A stretch of DNA of 55,070 nucleotides from Candidatus Loosdrechtia aerotolerans (GCA_021646405.1 SOER01000018.1:1-55070), one strand, 5' to 3'. Positions 9,699-18,296 are shown, counted from the stretch's first letter. Program-made: numbers and translations. Notes: generated by a model not told the origin, from the sequence alone.

Positions 9699-9866
9699 CT
9701 ATCCTACCGCCCTGTCTGCAATTTCCTGGAGTTGATCTCTCGCCGGCAATGGTGATTCCTGCCCGGTAAACCTTCTTTCGATCGTTTCCGCAAGCTCAGC
9801 CCAAAGATTTTTGTACTCTACATTGCTCAGAGAAAGAATGATTTTCTTTTCTGAGATATTTTGTGT
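9699..9866 (-). pseudogene. Short protein-like remnant without a start codon
   Basis: On the minus strand a frame of about 55 codons ends at TAG 9701-9699 and encodes a helical sequence with good protein character (EYKNLWAELAETIERR, then LPARDQLQEIADRAVG). It has no ATG, GTG or TTG before the in-frame stop at 9869-9867. It could be the C-terminal stub of a lost gene or a very small protein with an unusual start. I do not recognise the family. Confidence 0.3.
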
Positions 9867-9931
9867 TTAAAACTGTTTCATGAGACAAAAGTATCTCAGG
9901 ACAAAAATGTCCCATAGTACACTTTTGTCTT
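9851..9931. repeat. Cluster of related inverted and direct repeats (operator-like)
   Basis: Four related copies of a GAGACAAAAGT-type word lie in 81 bases: inverted at 9851-9868 (CTGAGATATTTTGTGTTT), direct at 9882-9898 (GAGACAAAAGTATCTCA), a palindrome GGACAAAAATGTCCC at about 9899-9912, and inverted at 9917-9931 (GTACACTTTTGTCTT). The first two form a hairpin with an 8-bp perfect outer stem, CTGAGATA and TATCTCAG. The arrangement resembles multiple binding sites for a dimeric regulator upstream of the 10359 operon. No T-run follows, so a simple terminator is unlikely. Confidence 0.5.
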
Positions 9932-10299
9932 AATATTAGAGAACAGATGCTAATGGATGTTATGAGGGAAATATATTGTAAGCTGATATTTGCTTGTAAT
10001 ATAAGATACATTTTGTATATTTTTGTAGTATTTCTTCCCTTTGGTATTTATTTTGTTCGTTACCTTTATTCATATACATTTTCTCCACTACGTTTCTTAA
10101 AGCCAATAGTGAAGTCTATCATTAGTAATACGAATTTTTTTAAGTTAGATTCCAATAAAAATTTTGTAATCTTATACAGGTATAAGATATATTTATTCAC
10201 TTGCTAATAAATAATGAATTACAGCAGATCCGGCAAGAGAACCTTTTTGATAATACCAAGGAATTCGTTCTTTGATTCTTCTTATTTCTATCTTGATTT

Positions 10300-10327
10300 T
10301 TGACAAGAAAGTGAAATGATATGTTAA
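10300..10327 (+). promoter_or_regulatory. Possible sigma70-type promoter of the repeat-protein operon
   Basis: TTGACA at 10300-10305 is followed after 16 bases by TGTTAA at 10322-10327, which matches the -10 consensus at only about three positions. A start near 10334 would leave a leader of about 25 bases before ATG 10359, with AAGGAG in between at about 10346-10351. The -35 is perfect and the -10 is weak. Confidence 0.4.
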
Positions 10328-10358
10328 CCCGTAAATCGCAAACATAAGGAGATTGACA

Positions 10359-10703
10359 ATGGCGGAAAAAAGTGAAAGACAGGAAAAAGGTATATCTTTA
10401 CCGAAAGCCGAAACCATAGCCGGAGCTATTGATGATTTAGCCAAGAAATATAAAGCTGCTGCCGATCTGGATTTTCAGAGACCTACAGCAAGAAATATAG
10501 CAGGCACTTTGCAAGATCTGGCTAAGAAGTACCATGCAATGGGGGAAATCAGCGTTCCTGAGGCAAAAAATATAGCTGGAACCATTGAAGACGTTGCCAA
10601 GAAGTATAAAGCAGCCTCTGAAGTGGATTACTCAAAGCCATTTGCTCAAGGTATTGCTGGCACACTGGATAACCTGGTCAAGAAGTATACGGGCATGGAA
10701 TAG
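10359..10703 (+). CDS. Four-repeat small protein, candidate RiPP-like substrate
   Basis: A 114-residue protein starting at ATG 10359, with AAGGAG 7-8 bases upstream; a TTG two codons earlier is not needed. After about 12 charged residues it consists of four imperfect repeats of 25-27 residues, the last one shorter. Their shared core is P-x-A-x-x-I-A-G-[TA]-[LI]-x-[DN]-[LV]-[AV]-K-K-Y, with the prolines spaced 27, 25 and 27 residues apart. There is no Cys, no Trp, no signal peptide and no membrane segment. Each repeat predicts a short amphipathic helix ending in Lys-Lys-Tyr. The genes that follow on the same strand encode radical SAM enzymes with PqqD-like ends, so I infer that this is a multi-core substrate modified at each repeat, perhaps at Ala-Gly-Thr or Lys-Lys-Tyr. 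It could instead be a plain structural repeat protein. I recognise no known family. Confidence 0.7.
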   Translation: MAEKSERQEKGISLPKAETIAGAIDDLAKKYKAAADLDFQRPTARNIAGTLQDLAKKYHAMGEISVPEAKNIAGTIEDVAKKYKAASEVDYSKPFAQGIAGTLDNLVKKYTGME

Positions 10704-10843
10704 ATATAATTAAAATCACTAGAGAAAGTTGTTTTTCCAGAGGAAATCGTCTTAAAATATGTTTAGACCGTGAAAACTTTGTTATATCTTACCCAAATGT
10801 AAAAATGCTATGAAATTGCATTCGGCGCTGATAATTTTCTTAC

Positions 10844-12100
10844 ATGAAATTAATTTATGAGATTGAAAAGAATCCATCTACCAGGCTTTCAAAGGGAGAA
10901 ATCGATACCCATTTTCAAAAGTTATCTGCCCAAGGCTTAAAGTCCCTTCATTTGGATATAAGAAACACCATTACATGTACCATTCCTTCCATAATCGAAC
11001 GCGCTTCCGTGTTTTTCGAAGAGATTATCCTTTATTGCATGCCAAACTGTTCAGAACTAATTCCGTCACACGTTACCACACCTCTTTTTGTTGACAGTCA
11101 TGTATCTGCTCATGAGGTTCCACATCTGGAGCCTTGCGTTCACTCGAAAGAAAACAAATTGCCCTCCGACAGGTTCAGTATAACACTCTTCCTGGATCTT
11201 CAGAGAACTTTTGATCCAACGGCGTTATTTGATTGGATCAATAACCAGAATATCTCATATATAAAGTTGTTTATTTCAAATACGGAAAACCTGCAAAGCA
11301 GCCTTTCCATAGAGGCATTAAGACCTCAGGCACAAAAGATGGTACAGTTTATTTCAATGCTTGCAAACCGAAATTTACGAATCGAAATAACAAGTCCCCT
11401 CCCTTTTTGTCTTTTCTCCGAATCCGAACTTGGTATGCTTGCGCGTGAATGCCTGCCTAATTACGATTATAGAAGAGACATTATTATATTGGCTATCAAC
11501 ACGGCTGGTGCAGTCTTTCCGTGGCATGGCCCAATGCGTTCGCTAGTTGTTCCGGTAGAAAATAATATGACATTCGTACAGATTAATAATTTTTACAAAG
11601 TTAGAAGGCATGAACTTGCCCGTAGATTCACAGCATTTAGCGCTTGTGAAAATTGCGATTTGAAGAGAAGAGGCTACTGCAGTGCCAACTACTTTTATAG
11701 CCCAACCCTCTATGAGGAAGAAAGATTCGGATATTATCCAATAAGTTCTTTTCCAGGCCTTATGTCCTTTCTTTCCTGTAGAATCCACTCCGATATAAGC
11801 GTGAAAAAGAAGGAAGATTGCTGCATCCTGTCTATTAAAGAAGACCGAACACTATCGTCCCAGCAGTTAAACCGGACTGCCTTTCTTTTATGGGAATTCT
11901 GTTCAGAACACGGGAAGCTTTCCGACGCAATTGATAAAGTTTGTCGCCTTTGTGGAGGAAAATATTTGAACGATTTTCTTGCAATAGCAGACATGCTGCA
12001 ACGAAGTGGTTTCCTCATCCTTGAACCTTCCGGGGATTTATCTTCAAATATGCAGATATCATTACGTGAGTGGATGTCGGAGACGTGGAGAAATTTATGA
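10844..12100 (+). CDS. Radical-SAM-fold protein lacking the cluster motif, PqqD-like C-terminus
   Basis: A 418-residue protein from ATG 10844, with no strong ribosome-binding site. It is a divergent paralogue of the next gene: SPLPFCLFSESELGMLAREC (about residues 183-202) aligns with CPLPYCIFSDEDMGFLSRES there, and the following ~30 residues also track. It has no CX3CX2C motif near the N-terminus, so it should not bind the radical SAM cluster. A reduced SPASM-like piece CENCDLKRRGYC lies at about 267-278. The last ~90 residues (LSSQQLNRTAFLLWEFC..., GGKYLNDFLAIADMLQRSGFLIL) look like the PqqD/RRE winged-helix fold that binds peptide leaders. It probably acts as a substrate-binding or scaffold partner of the active enzyme. 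Its stop overlaps the next start (ATGA), implying coupled translation. Confidence 0.65.
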   Translation: MKLIYEIEKNPSTRLSKGEIDTHFQKLSAQGLKSLHLDIRNTITCTIPSIIERASVFFEEIILYCMPNCSELIPSHVTTPLFVDSHVSAHEVPHLEPCVHSKENKLPSDRFSITLFLDLQRTFDPTALFDWINNQNISYIKLFISNTENLQSSLSIEALRPQAQKMVQFISMLANRNLRIEITSPLPFCLFSESELGMLARECLPNYDYRRDIIILAINTAGAVFPWHGPMRSLVVPVENNMTFVQINNFYKVRRHELARRFTAFSACENCDLKRRGYCSANYFYSPTLYEEERFGYYPISSFPGLMSFLSCRIHSDISVKKKEDCCILSIKEDRTLSSQQLNRTAFLLWEFCSEHGKLSDAIDKVCRLCGGKYLNDFLAIADMLQRSGFLILEPSGDLSSNMQISLREWMSETWRNL

Positions 12101-13371
12101 ATATAGCCATAACGAATGTCTGTAACCGCAGATGCCCCTTCTGTTATCAAAGTAAAATCATGGAAAATGCAAAAAATTCCGGAGGAACCGAGATTTCTCT
12201 GGAAAATTTTTTACACGTCATAGATTTCATCATTAAATCCGGAGAACACAAATTGCACATGGTTGGGGGTGAACCGACTTTGCATCGCAGTTTTGCCGAG
12301 ATAGTAAGAATCGTGGGTGAGAATCCATTCATACACCAGGTAATTCTTTTTACCAATGGCGAGTTCAAACCTTCCACCATAGAACCTATCATAAAATATT
12401 CCAATAAATTCGTCATATCTATAAACGTGCCGGAACCCCGCTATGAGACCGGTTCCAGGTTAAAACGGCTCCACAACAACCTGCAGCACCTGTCTCTAAA
12501 TGGCGTACCGTTCGATCTCAGCTATGTTGTTTCCACGCCAGATTTCGATATGTCGTTTCTCCTTGATTACACAGAAAAGTATGGGATAAAATCTCTTCGC
12601 TGGGCATTAGCTTTTCCTGTTGTCGAGAGAGCCCATCATATTGTCAAAGAAGAACTCAAAAACATTGGCAGAAAAGTGGTGTCATCTCTTAGAATGCTCA
12701 ACGCCAGAGGGATCAAAACATATGTAGATTGTCCTTTGCCTTATTGTATCTTTAGCGATGAAGATATGGGTTTTTTATCACGGGAGTCTTTAAGTGTAGT
12801 AAACTGGGGATATTGTGGATTGACCTTAGAGGTCAATCCTGATCTAACCATAAAGGCATGTCCGGTACAGCGGGAGCAGGAACGGGTGCCTCTTTCCTTT
12901 TTTAGAAATATGCAGGAAATGGAAAGGTTTTTCTTTGCGAAGATGAGCGTTTATAAAGCCAATCATATTCTTTTTGAAGAATGCAGGGATTGCCGTTATT
13001 ACCTTAATAACCGTTGCCAGGGAGGGTGTCTCGGCTACAGCAAGGACAAGTATGAGGGCATGCAGGAGAGTGGTATAAGTGCCCTCTGCAGTACCCTTCT
13101 TTCCAGGGATCCGCATATCAGAAAGTTACCTTTTTTAAAGGTTAGGGAAGATAGAGGCATGCATCAAATTTATTCCTCCGTATCCCAACAGGTAAAGTCT
13201 GAAACAATAGACGGTATCTGTCTCCGGTTGTGGAATGAGTTGTCTTCTGAGCCAAAGCTCAGTTCTATTCTTAAAGGTAAATCCATGGAGGAAAAAAACG
13301 CTGCACTTTTTTTTATTGAGCGGCTTCAAAGGATTGGATTCGTAGATTTATACCTCATTGACCGAAATTAG
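12097..13371 (+). CDS. SPASM-domain radical SAM enzyme with PqqD-like C-terminus
   Basis: A 424-residue protein. ATG 12097 overlaps the preceding TGA (ATGA) with GGAG just upstream, and is preferred over GTG 12070. The cluster motif is CNRRCPFC (CX3CX2C, Cys 9, 13, 16). The SAM-binding GGEP motif is at 57-60. A SPASM/twitch region with auxiliary-cluster cysteines, CRDCRYYLNNRCQGGC, is at about 295-310, with CGLTLEVN and CPVQ upstream. From about residue 350 the sequence (IDGICLRLWNEL..., LFFIERLQRIGFVDLYL) resembles a PqqD-type peptide-recognition domain. Enzymes of this design install crosslinks or other modifications on ribosomal peptides. Substrate by context: the four-repeat protein at 10359. 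Confidence 0.8.
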   Translation: MNIAITNVCNRRCPFCYQSKIMENAKNSGGTEISLENFLHVIDFIIKSGEHKLHMVGGEPTLHRSFAEIVRIVGENPFIHQVILFTNGEFKPSTIEPIIKYSNKFVISINVPEPRYETGSRLKRLHNNLQHLSLNGVPFDLSYVVSTPDFDMSFLLDYTEKYGIKSLRWALAFPVVERAHHIVKEELKNIGRKVVSSLRMLNARGIKTYVDCPLPYCIFSDEDMGFLSRESLSVVNWGYCGLTLEVNPDLTIKACPVQREQERVPLSFFRNMQEMERFFFAKMSVYKANHILFEECRDCRYYLNNRCQGGCLGYSKDKYEGMQESGISALCSTLLSRDPHIRKLPFLKVREDRGMHQIYSSVSQQVKSETIDGICLRLWNELSSEPKLSSILKGKSMEEKNAALFFIERLQRIGFVDLYLIDRN

Positions 13372-13379
13372 AGACCAAT

Positions 13380-15794
13380 ATGAAAACCCTTCTTCTTTTT
13401 CCACCAGTGTGGAATGTTCACGCTCCTTATTTAGCACTCCCCCTTCTGGCTGCAAATCTGAGAAAGTCCGGCAATGAAGTTGATATAATAGATTGTAACA
13501 TCGACTTTTTTGACAGGATTCTCTCTCCGGAATATCTCCATCGCGCTTTGGGCAGGGCTGAAAGCATCCTCAGAAAACCCGAAAAAGGTACCCTGGAAAA
13601 CGCTATGCGCGAGATGGCAATATTTATGGGACCAGAGCTTATCAATTCCATTACCGTAGCAAAAGAACACTACCGCTCAATGGAAGCATTGCAAAAATCA
13701 GAATGTTACGAATGGAGCCGTAATATAATCGGTGCATCTGTAAACCTTGTATCTTCAAGCTTTAAAGGACTAAAAATCAACTTTAACGGGGTCTCCTTTA
13801 AAGGACTCTCATTTTCAAATTCAAGGGAACTGCTGAATTTTGTTAAAAATTCAAACGAAAACAATATATTTGCGGAATATTATGAGGAGATAGTTAAACC
13901 GCTAATTAAAAAGAATGGTTACGGCCTGGTCGGTCTTTCTGTGGCAGACAGGGGGCAACTTATGGCGGCACTTACATTTGCTATAGAAACCAAAAGGGTA
14001 TTTGATGATTCCGTTAAAATTGTTTTTGGCGGGAACTTTTTCACCAGGATTGCGAAGAGATGGAAAGAACCCCACCCTTTCCAGGGTTTTATTGACTATA
14101 TCATTTTGATGGAAGGTGAAAATGCTATTGTAGAGCTGGTTGAGTCCCTAAAGGACGGCGGCGACCTAAAGAGAGTCAGTAACCTCTGTTATGCTGAAAA
14201 CGGAAATATTTTCTATACAGACAACCGGAATGTGGATATAAACAACTCTCCATTTCCGGATTTTTCCGGATTTCCGTTGAACCGTTACTTTCTACCAAAG
14301 TTAGTCTTACCGTCATATATGTCCAGAAGTTGTCCCTGGAACAAATGCACCTTTTGTACGATTGCCGATGCAAGCGGAAAATTCAGAGCGCGTTCGGCAC
14401 AAAGGATTGTGGAAGAAATTGAATTCTTAAAAAACAGGCATAGTACTTCTTATTTCACCTTTGTTGATGAATCTCTCTCTCCGGGGCTTGTAAGGAAGAT
14501 GTCCGGGGCAATTATAGAAAAAGGCCTGGATATCAAGTGGTATGGAGAGGCAAGACTGATTCCGGGCTTTGACGATGAAGTCCTGGGAAAAGCATGGCAG
14601 TCAGGCGCAAGGTTGCTGCAATTCGGCCTGGAGTCCTATAATCAGCGCATCCTGGACTTGATTAATAAAGGTGTGAATGAAAAAGATATTATTCCGTTAC
14701 TGAGGCGTTGTCTCTCAAAGGGGATATCCTTTCATCTTTTTTGCATATTAGGATTTCCTATGGAAACTACAGATGAAGCGATGCGGACATTGTCGTTTTT
14801 GGACGAAATTATTTCTGTGGCCGAAAACGAATATCAAAACCCTTACTGCACGAAGGGACTAAGCACTTTTGGCATGGAAAGCGAAACGCCTATTCACAAG
14901 GACCCTGAGAGATTCGGCGTCAGGATCATACCATCCGACGAAAACAATGACCTGGCTCTGGATCTTAAATACGAGGTATCCTCAGGTCTTAGTTCTGAAG
15001 ATGTGCAGCAATTGCTCGATAAATACACCGGGATAAATGTATTTACGGAACTTGCAGAGAAATTGAGCATTTTTTTCTGTAACAGGATGATCCCCGTCCC
15101 ACCTCAGAAAGAAGAAGAGTCCTTTGTCAGGTGGTCCAATTACAAGGAAATGTCATTGCATTCCGGGAGAAAAGATAAAACTTTTTGCATGTGGGACGCA
15201 AATTTTGACAATAAGGCAGATATTATCAAGGTCGCCCCGTGGATCAAAATAAAGGATGTATCCTATGATTTTACAACCTTTGATCATGCCCGGAATAATG
15301 CGGCGATTATCGCATACAATCTTAGAAAAGGCAGGATCTTTTGTTTGACGCAGAAGCAAAAAATGCTGCTTGAGAAAATAGGCGATGGGCGTCCAAACGA
15401 TTGGTATGTAAGTCTGGCGAAAGAAGACCGTTCCTTATACAAAAACCTTATCAGGCTTGTACAACTTGGCGTTATTACCATGGATTGTGAAGAAATATTG
15501 GTTGATTTTAAGGAAGACAAAATCATAGAGACCTCTTTGCTTCCCTTCGAAGATATAAGCTTTCACGGAATTTCAGGCGACAGGTATGTCCTTTTAGACA
15601 GGGCCCGTGAGAAAGTGGTGGCATTAAACCATACCGGAGCACTGATCTGGGCGATGATTGGCAATGAAATACGGATACGATTGCTTCTGGCCAGTCTTCA
15701 GCAGATATACGGTAAACATTTTCAATGGGAGCATTTATCAGGTTTCCTGCGGATGTTGTATCGGGAAGAGGTTCTTTTTCTTTCGAGGCTTTAG
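13380..15794 (+). CDS. B12-binding-type radical SAM protein with PqqD-like C-terminus
   Basis: An 804-residue protein starting 8 bases after the previous gene. The N-terminus (LLLFPPVWNVHAPYLALPLLAANLRKSG) is the Rossmann-like cobalamin-binding fold found in B12-dependent radical SAM proteins, continued by YGLVGLSVADRGQ and KIVFGGNFFTR. The cluster motif at about 319-327 is CPWNKCTFC, a CX4CX2C spacing instead of the usual CX3CX2C. FVDESLSPG and GLESYNQRILDLINKG follow as in the family barrel. The last ~75 residues (RYVLLDRAREKVVALNHTGA, FLRMLYREEVLFL) match the PqqD-like pattern. Likely chemistry is C-methylation or another B12/radical reaction on a peptide, inferred from family only. The canonical DxHxxG cobalamin motif is not visible, so base-off His ligation is not expected. 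Confidence 0.75.
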   Translation: MKTLLLFPPVWNVHAPYLALPLLAANLRKSGNEVDIIDCNIDFFDRILSPEYLHRALGRAESILRKPEKGTLENAMREMAIFMGPELINSITVAKEHYRSMEALQKSECYEWSRNIIGASVNLVSSSFKGLKINFNGVSFKGLSFSNSRELLNFVKNSNENNIFAEYYEEIVKPLIKKNGYGLVGLSVADRGQLMAALTFAIETKRVFDDSVKIVFGGNFFTRIAKRWKEPHPFQGFIDYIILMEGENAIVELVESLKDGGDLKRVSNLCYAENGNIFYTDNRNVDINNSPFPDFSGFPLNRYFLPKLVLPSYMSRSCPWNKCTFCTIADASGKFRARSAQRIVEEIEFLKNRHSTSYFTFVDESLSPGLVRKMSGAIIEKGLDIKWYGEARLIPGFDDEVLGKAWQSGARLLQFGLESYNQRILDLINKGVNEKDIIPLLRRCLSKGISFHLFCILGFPMETTDEAMRTLSFLDEIISVAENEYQNPYCTKGLSTFGMESETPIHKDPERFGVRIIPSDENNDLALDLKYEVSSGLSSEDVQQLLDKYTGINVFTELAEKLSIFFCNRMIPVPPQKEEESFVRWSNYKEMSLHSGRKDKTFCMWDANFDNKADIIKVAPWIKIKDVSYDFTTFDHARNNAAIIAYNLRKGRIFCLTQKQKMLLEKIGDGRPNDWYVSLAKEDRSLYKNLIRLVQLGVITMDCEEILVDFKEDKIIETSLLPFEDISFHGISGDRYVLLDRAREKVVALNHTGALIWAMIGNEIRIRLLLASLQQIYGKHFQWEHLSGFLRMLYREEVLFLSRL

Positions 15795-15807
15795 CCAGAC
15801 AAAACAT

Positions 15808-17736
15808 ATGAAGCTCAAAATTATCCTTGTAGGTCTTAACATCGGCGGGAATGTTCCCATGGGTCTTGCATATCTGAAAGCCTATGTAATGTCTTTGTCA
15901 CATCTTGCTGGTGAGATTGAAATAATTATTCAAGATTATGATTTTCTGACAATGCCAGAATACATAGCAGAACATGTTCTCCTGGAAAAGCCCTATATCG
16001 TAGGATTCAACGTCATGCATGGAAGTTTAAGGACGGTTACAAAGGCTGGCAGGTACATAAAGCAGATAAGCCCGGATATAAAAATAATCCTCGGCGGGGT
16101 AGAAATTACCCCGATTGCGGAGGATGTCATGAAGACGAGTCCTTTCGTTGATATCATAGTATGTGGTGAAGGAGAACAAACCTTTGCGGAAATATTGGAG
16201 GCAGTGCTTAAAGATGAATGTTGTTTTGAAATACCCGGCACTGTAGTGCGCCGACATGGAGAGATAAGAGTGAATCCCGAAAGGCAGCTTCTCGACATGA
16301 ATTCTATTCCTTCGCCCTATCTGACAGGGGTTATAGATTGTTCAAAATATCATGCCCTGCATATCGAAACCTTCAGGGGTTGCCCTTATTCTTGTGATTA
16401 TTGCAACGAGGGGCGTGGTTTTAAAGAGATCAGGAGTTTTTCCCGGGAAAGGATATTTGAAGAGTTGGAGTTTATTCTCAAGGCTGGATGTAAGAATGTT
16501 AAATTCTACGATACAACCTTTAATTTCGATCGGGAAAGAGCGCGGAACATTCTTGAGTTCATCGCCAGAAATAATTGTCAAGAGACAAAGTTAAGATTTG
16601 GGGCTGAGGTGCGTATGGAGTTGTTTGACCCGGAGATGGTCGAACTAGCTCTTAAGGCTAATATGATAGACATCGAAACAGGAATGCAGTCAATACGGGA
16701 GAAAACCCTTAAGGGCATCGGCCGTGTAAATAATATGAATAAGTTTAGAGAAAATGTCGGGTATTCTGTTAAAAGAGGCATTAGGGTTCTGGTCCATATT
16801 ATGGGAGGGCTTCCGGGAGATACACTTTCCGATGTATACGAAGCATATGATTACGTGATGTCTTTAGGTGCGACACCCTGCATTTTTCATACAAAAGTCC
16901 TGCCTGGTACGGTTCTTTTTAAACAGGCCAGCAAGGAGAACTACGTCTTCGACCCGGACCCGCCTTATGACATGATTAACAACACATCTTTTAATTTACA
17001 ACAATTCCAAAGATATAATACATTTGGTCTTGCCCAGATACTCTTATCTCCTTACAATAGTTTAATCCGCTGTCTATACAGCAATATTAACATGCATCCC
17101 TCCCGGGTTATAGAACGATTTGCAAAACTTCTCGAATCCGTCGAGGAGTGGCAAAGAATAGTCTTAAGGTATAAATGGTGGGATGCTACTATAGATCCCT
17201 CATTCATGGCTTATGTCATACGAAACAGACACATATGGGATGACGTCCTGGCAGGTCTTATTGACGAAATAGGAGATTCGCTTACCGCTCATGAGAAGAT
17301 GGTGATCGATGATTTTAAAAATTATCTTTGCGCGTTCGAGGAGGTAAGAAGGATGCAGCCGCCAGGGTCTTTGTCAACACAACATATTGCGGAAGATATG
17401 TCCTGCATTCTCTCGCAAAGTCAGCGTTTTTTAGTCTTTCGGTTCGATATCAGACCTTTAATAGAGAACGCGGAATCAAGCCTGGGTGATATTAAAGAAG
17501 AGATGACAAATTTATTGATAACAAGGAATGCGAACGGCACATTCACGAAGGTAATTAACCCCCAGATGAAATTTCTTCTTGAAAGTTTTGTAACCCCAAC
17601 CCGGTTTAAAGACGCTATCAGGAACCTTACTGGTTGTGAATTTACCATCCTCAGTGAGGAAAATAAAGACTTATTTAGAAATATGTTTAGAGATATGATA
17701 AAAGATGAAATATTGCAGGTAATGGAGAGCATATGA
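15808..17736 (+). CDS. B12-binding-type radical SAM protein
   Basis: A 642-residue protein. ATG 15808 is chosen because the family N-terminus starts there (MKLKIILVGLNIGGNVPMG); the frame is open further upstream only inside the preceding gene. Residues 1-150 form the cobalamin-binding-type domain (IVGFNVMHGSL, IKIILGGVEITPIAEDV, DIIVCGEGEQTF). The radical SAM motif is CPYSCDYC (CX3CX2C) at about 191-198, followed by FYDTTFNFDRERA and VLVHIMGGLPGDT. It has a helical C-terminal extension of about 250 residues whose role is unclear. It lies 13 bases after the previous gene and overlaps the GNAT start (ATGA), so it belongs to the same operon. Unlike its three neighbours I see no PqqD-like end. 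Confidence 0.78.
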   Translation: MKLKIILVGLNIGGNVPMGLAYLKAYVMSLSHLAGEIEIIIQDYDFLTMPEYIAEHVLLEKPYIVGFNVMHGSLRTVTKAGRYIKQISPDIKIILGGVEITPIAEDVMKTSPFVDIIVCGEGEQTFAEILEAVLKDECCFEIPGTVVRRHGEIRVNPERQLLDMNSIPSPYLTGVIDCSKYHALHIETFRGCPYSCDYCNEGRGFKEIRSFSRERIFEELEFILKAGCKNVKFYDTTFNFDRERARNILEFIARNNCQETKLRFGAEVRMELFDPEMVELALKANMIDIETGMQSIREKTLKGIGRVNNMNKFRENVGYSVKRGIRVLVHIMGGLPGDTLSDVYEAYDYVMSLGATPCIFHTKVLPGTVLFKQASKENYVFDPDPPYDMINNTSFNLQQFQRYNTFGLAQILLSPYNSLIRCLYSNINMHPSRVIERFAKLLESVEEWQRIVLRYKWWDATIDPSFMAYVIRNRHIWDDVLAGLIDEIGDSLTAHEKMVIDDFKNYLCAFEEVRRMQPPGSLSTQHIAEDMSCILSQSQRFLVFRFDIRPLIENAESSLGDIKEEMTNLLITRNANGTFTKVINPQMKFLLESFVTPTRFKDAIRNLTGCEFTILSEENKDLFRNMFRDMIKDEILQVMESI

Positions 17737-18269
17737 AAGTATTGGAGAAAGACAACGATATGTTTTTAGTAAGGCTTACCAGTAAAGATATTCATGAGGT
17801 TGCCAGGATTTATCAGGAAAATCCTAAATTTTTCAAACTTCTTACAGGCACAGAAGAAATTCCTCTGGCATACATAGAGAGTGAAATAGAGGGTATTCCC
17901 CAGAATTTTAACAAAGAAAACAAATTTTTCATGGGAATTTTTTTAAAAATCTCAAACACAATGATAGGGGTTGCTGATTTTTTAGTCAGTTATCCTGTGT
18001 ACGGCAAAGGGTGTCTTGGCCTTTTACTTTTATCAGAACAATTCCAATCTCAGGGTTATGGAAAAAAGGCTGTTCAGCTTGTTGAAAAATGGGCTTACGA
18101 ATGTTATGCAGTCAGAGAAATAACTCTTGGAGTGGAATTGATCAACCAGAAGGCTTACGCCTTCTGGTCAAAGTGTGGCTATGTGCCCACAGGAGAAATA
18201 TTTGAAAATACCGCAATGGGGCAAACCCATAAGACCGAACTTTTTAAGAAAATTCTGAAGGATGTTTGA
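17733..18269 (+). CDS. GNAT family N-acetyltransferase
   Basis: A 178-residue protein whose ATG overlaps the preceding TGA. It has the GNAT fold signs: GVADFLVSYPVYGKGCLGLLL, the acetyl-CoA loop QSQGYGKKAVQLVEKWA (motif A, about 108-124) and LINQKAYAFWSKCGYVPTGE (motif B, about 137-156). As the last gene of the radical SAM operon it could acylate a lysine or amino terminus of the repeat protein, whose repeats each end in Lys-Lys-Tyr. It could equally be a self-protection enzyme. The acceptor is unknown. Confidence 0.8.
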   Translation: MKVLEKDNDMFLVRLTSKDIHEVARIYQENPKFFKLLTGTEEIPLAYIESEIEGIPQNFNKENKFFMGIFLKISNTMIGVADFLVSYPVYGKGCLGLLLLSEQFQSQGYGKKAVQLVEKWAYECYAVREITLGVELINQKAYAFWSKCGYVPTGEIFENTAMGQTHKTELFKKILKDV

Positions 18270-18296
18270 TGTAACTTTAAAATTTTACTGTTAATT

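Larger units (their letters stand above)
9413..10358. other. Long non-coding stretch between the defence block and the repeat-protein operon
   Basis: About 950 bases without a convincing intact gene. It contains a short minus-strand protein-like remnant (9699-9866), an inverted-repeat cluster (9851-9931) and a possible promoter (10300-10327), listed separately. The part from 9940 to 10340 is strongly AT-rich. The remaining 9420-9690 part shows only short hairpins and a lone GCCTAAC-like core that I could not develop into an integron site. Confidence 0.6.

Noticed and set aside
9947-10207. 86-codon AT-rich open frame before the repeat-protein operon
   Set aside because: Composition follows the AT-rich spacer (Ile, Tyr, Phe runs), there is no ribosome-binding site, and no motif.
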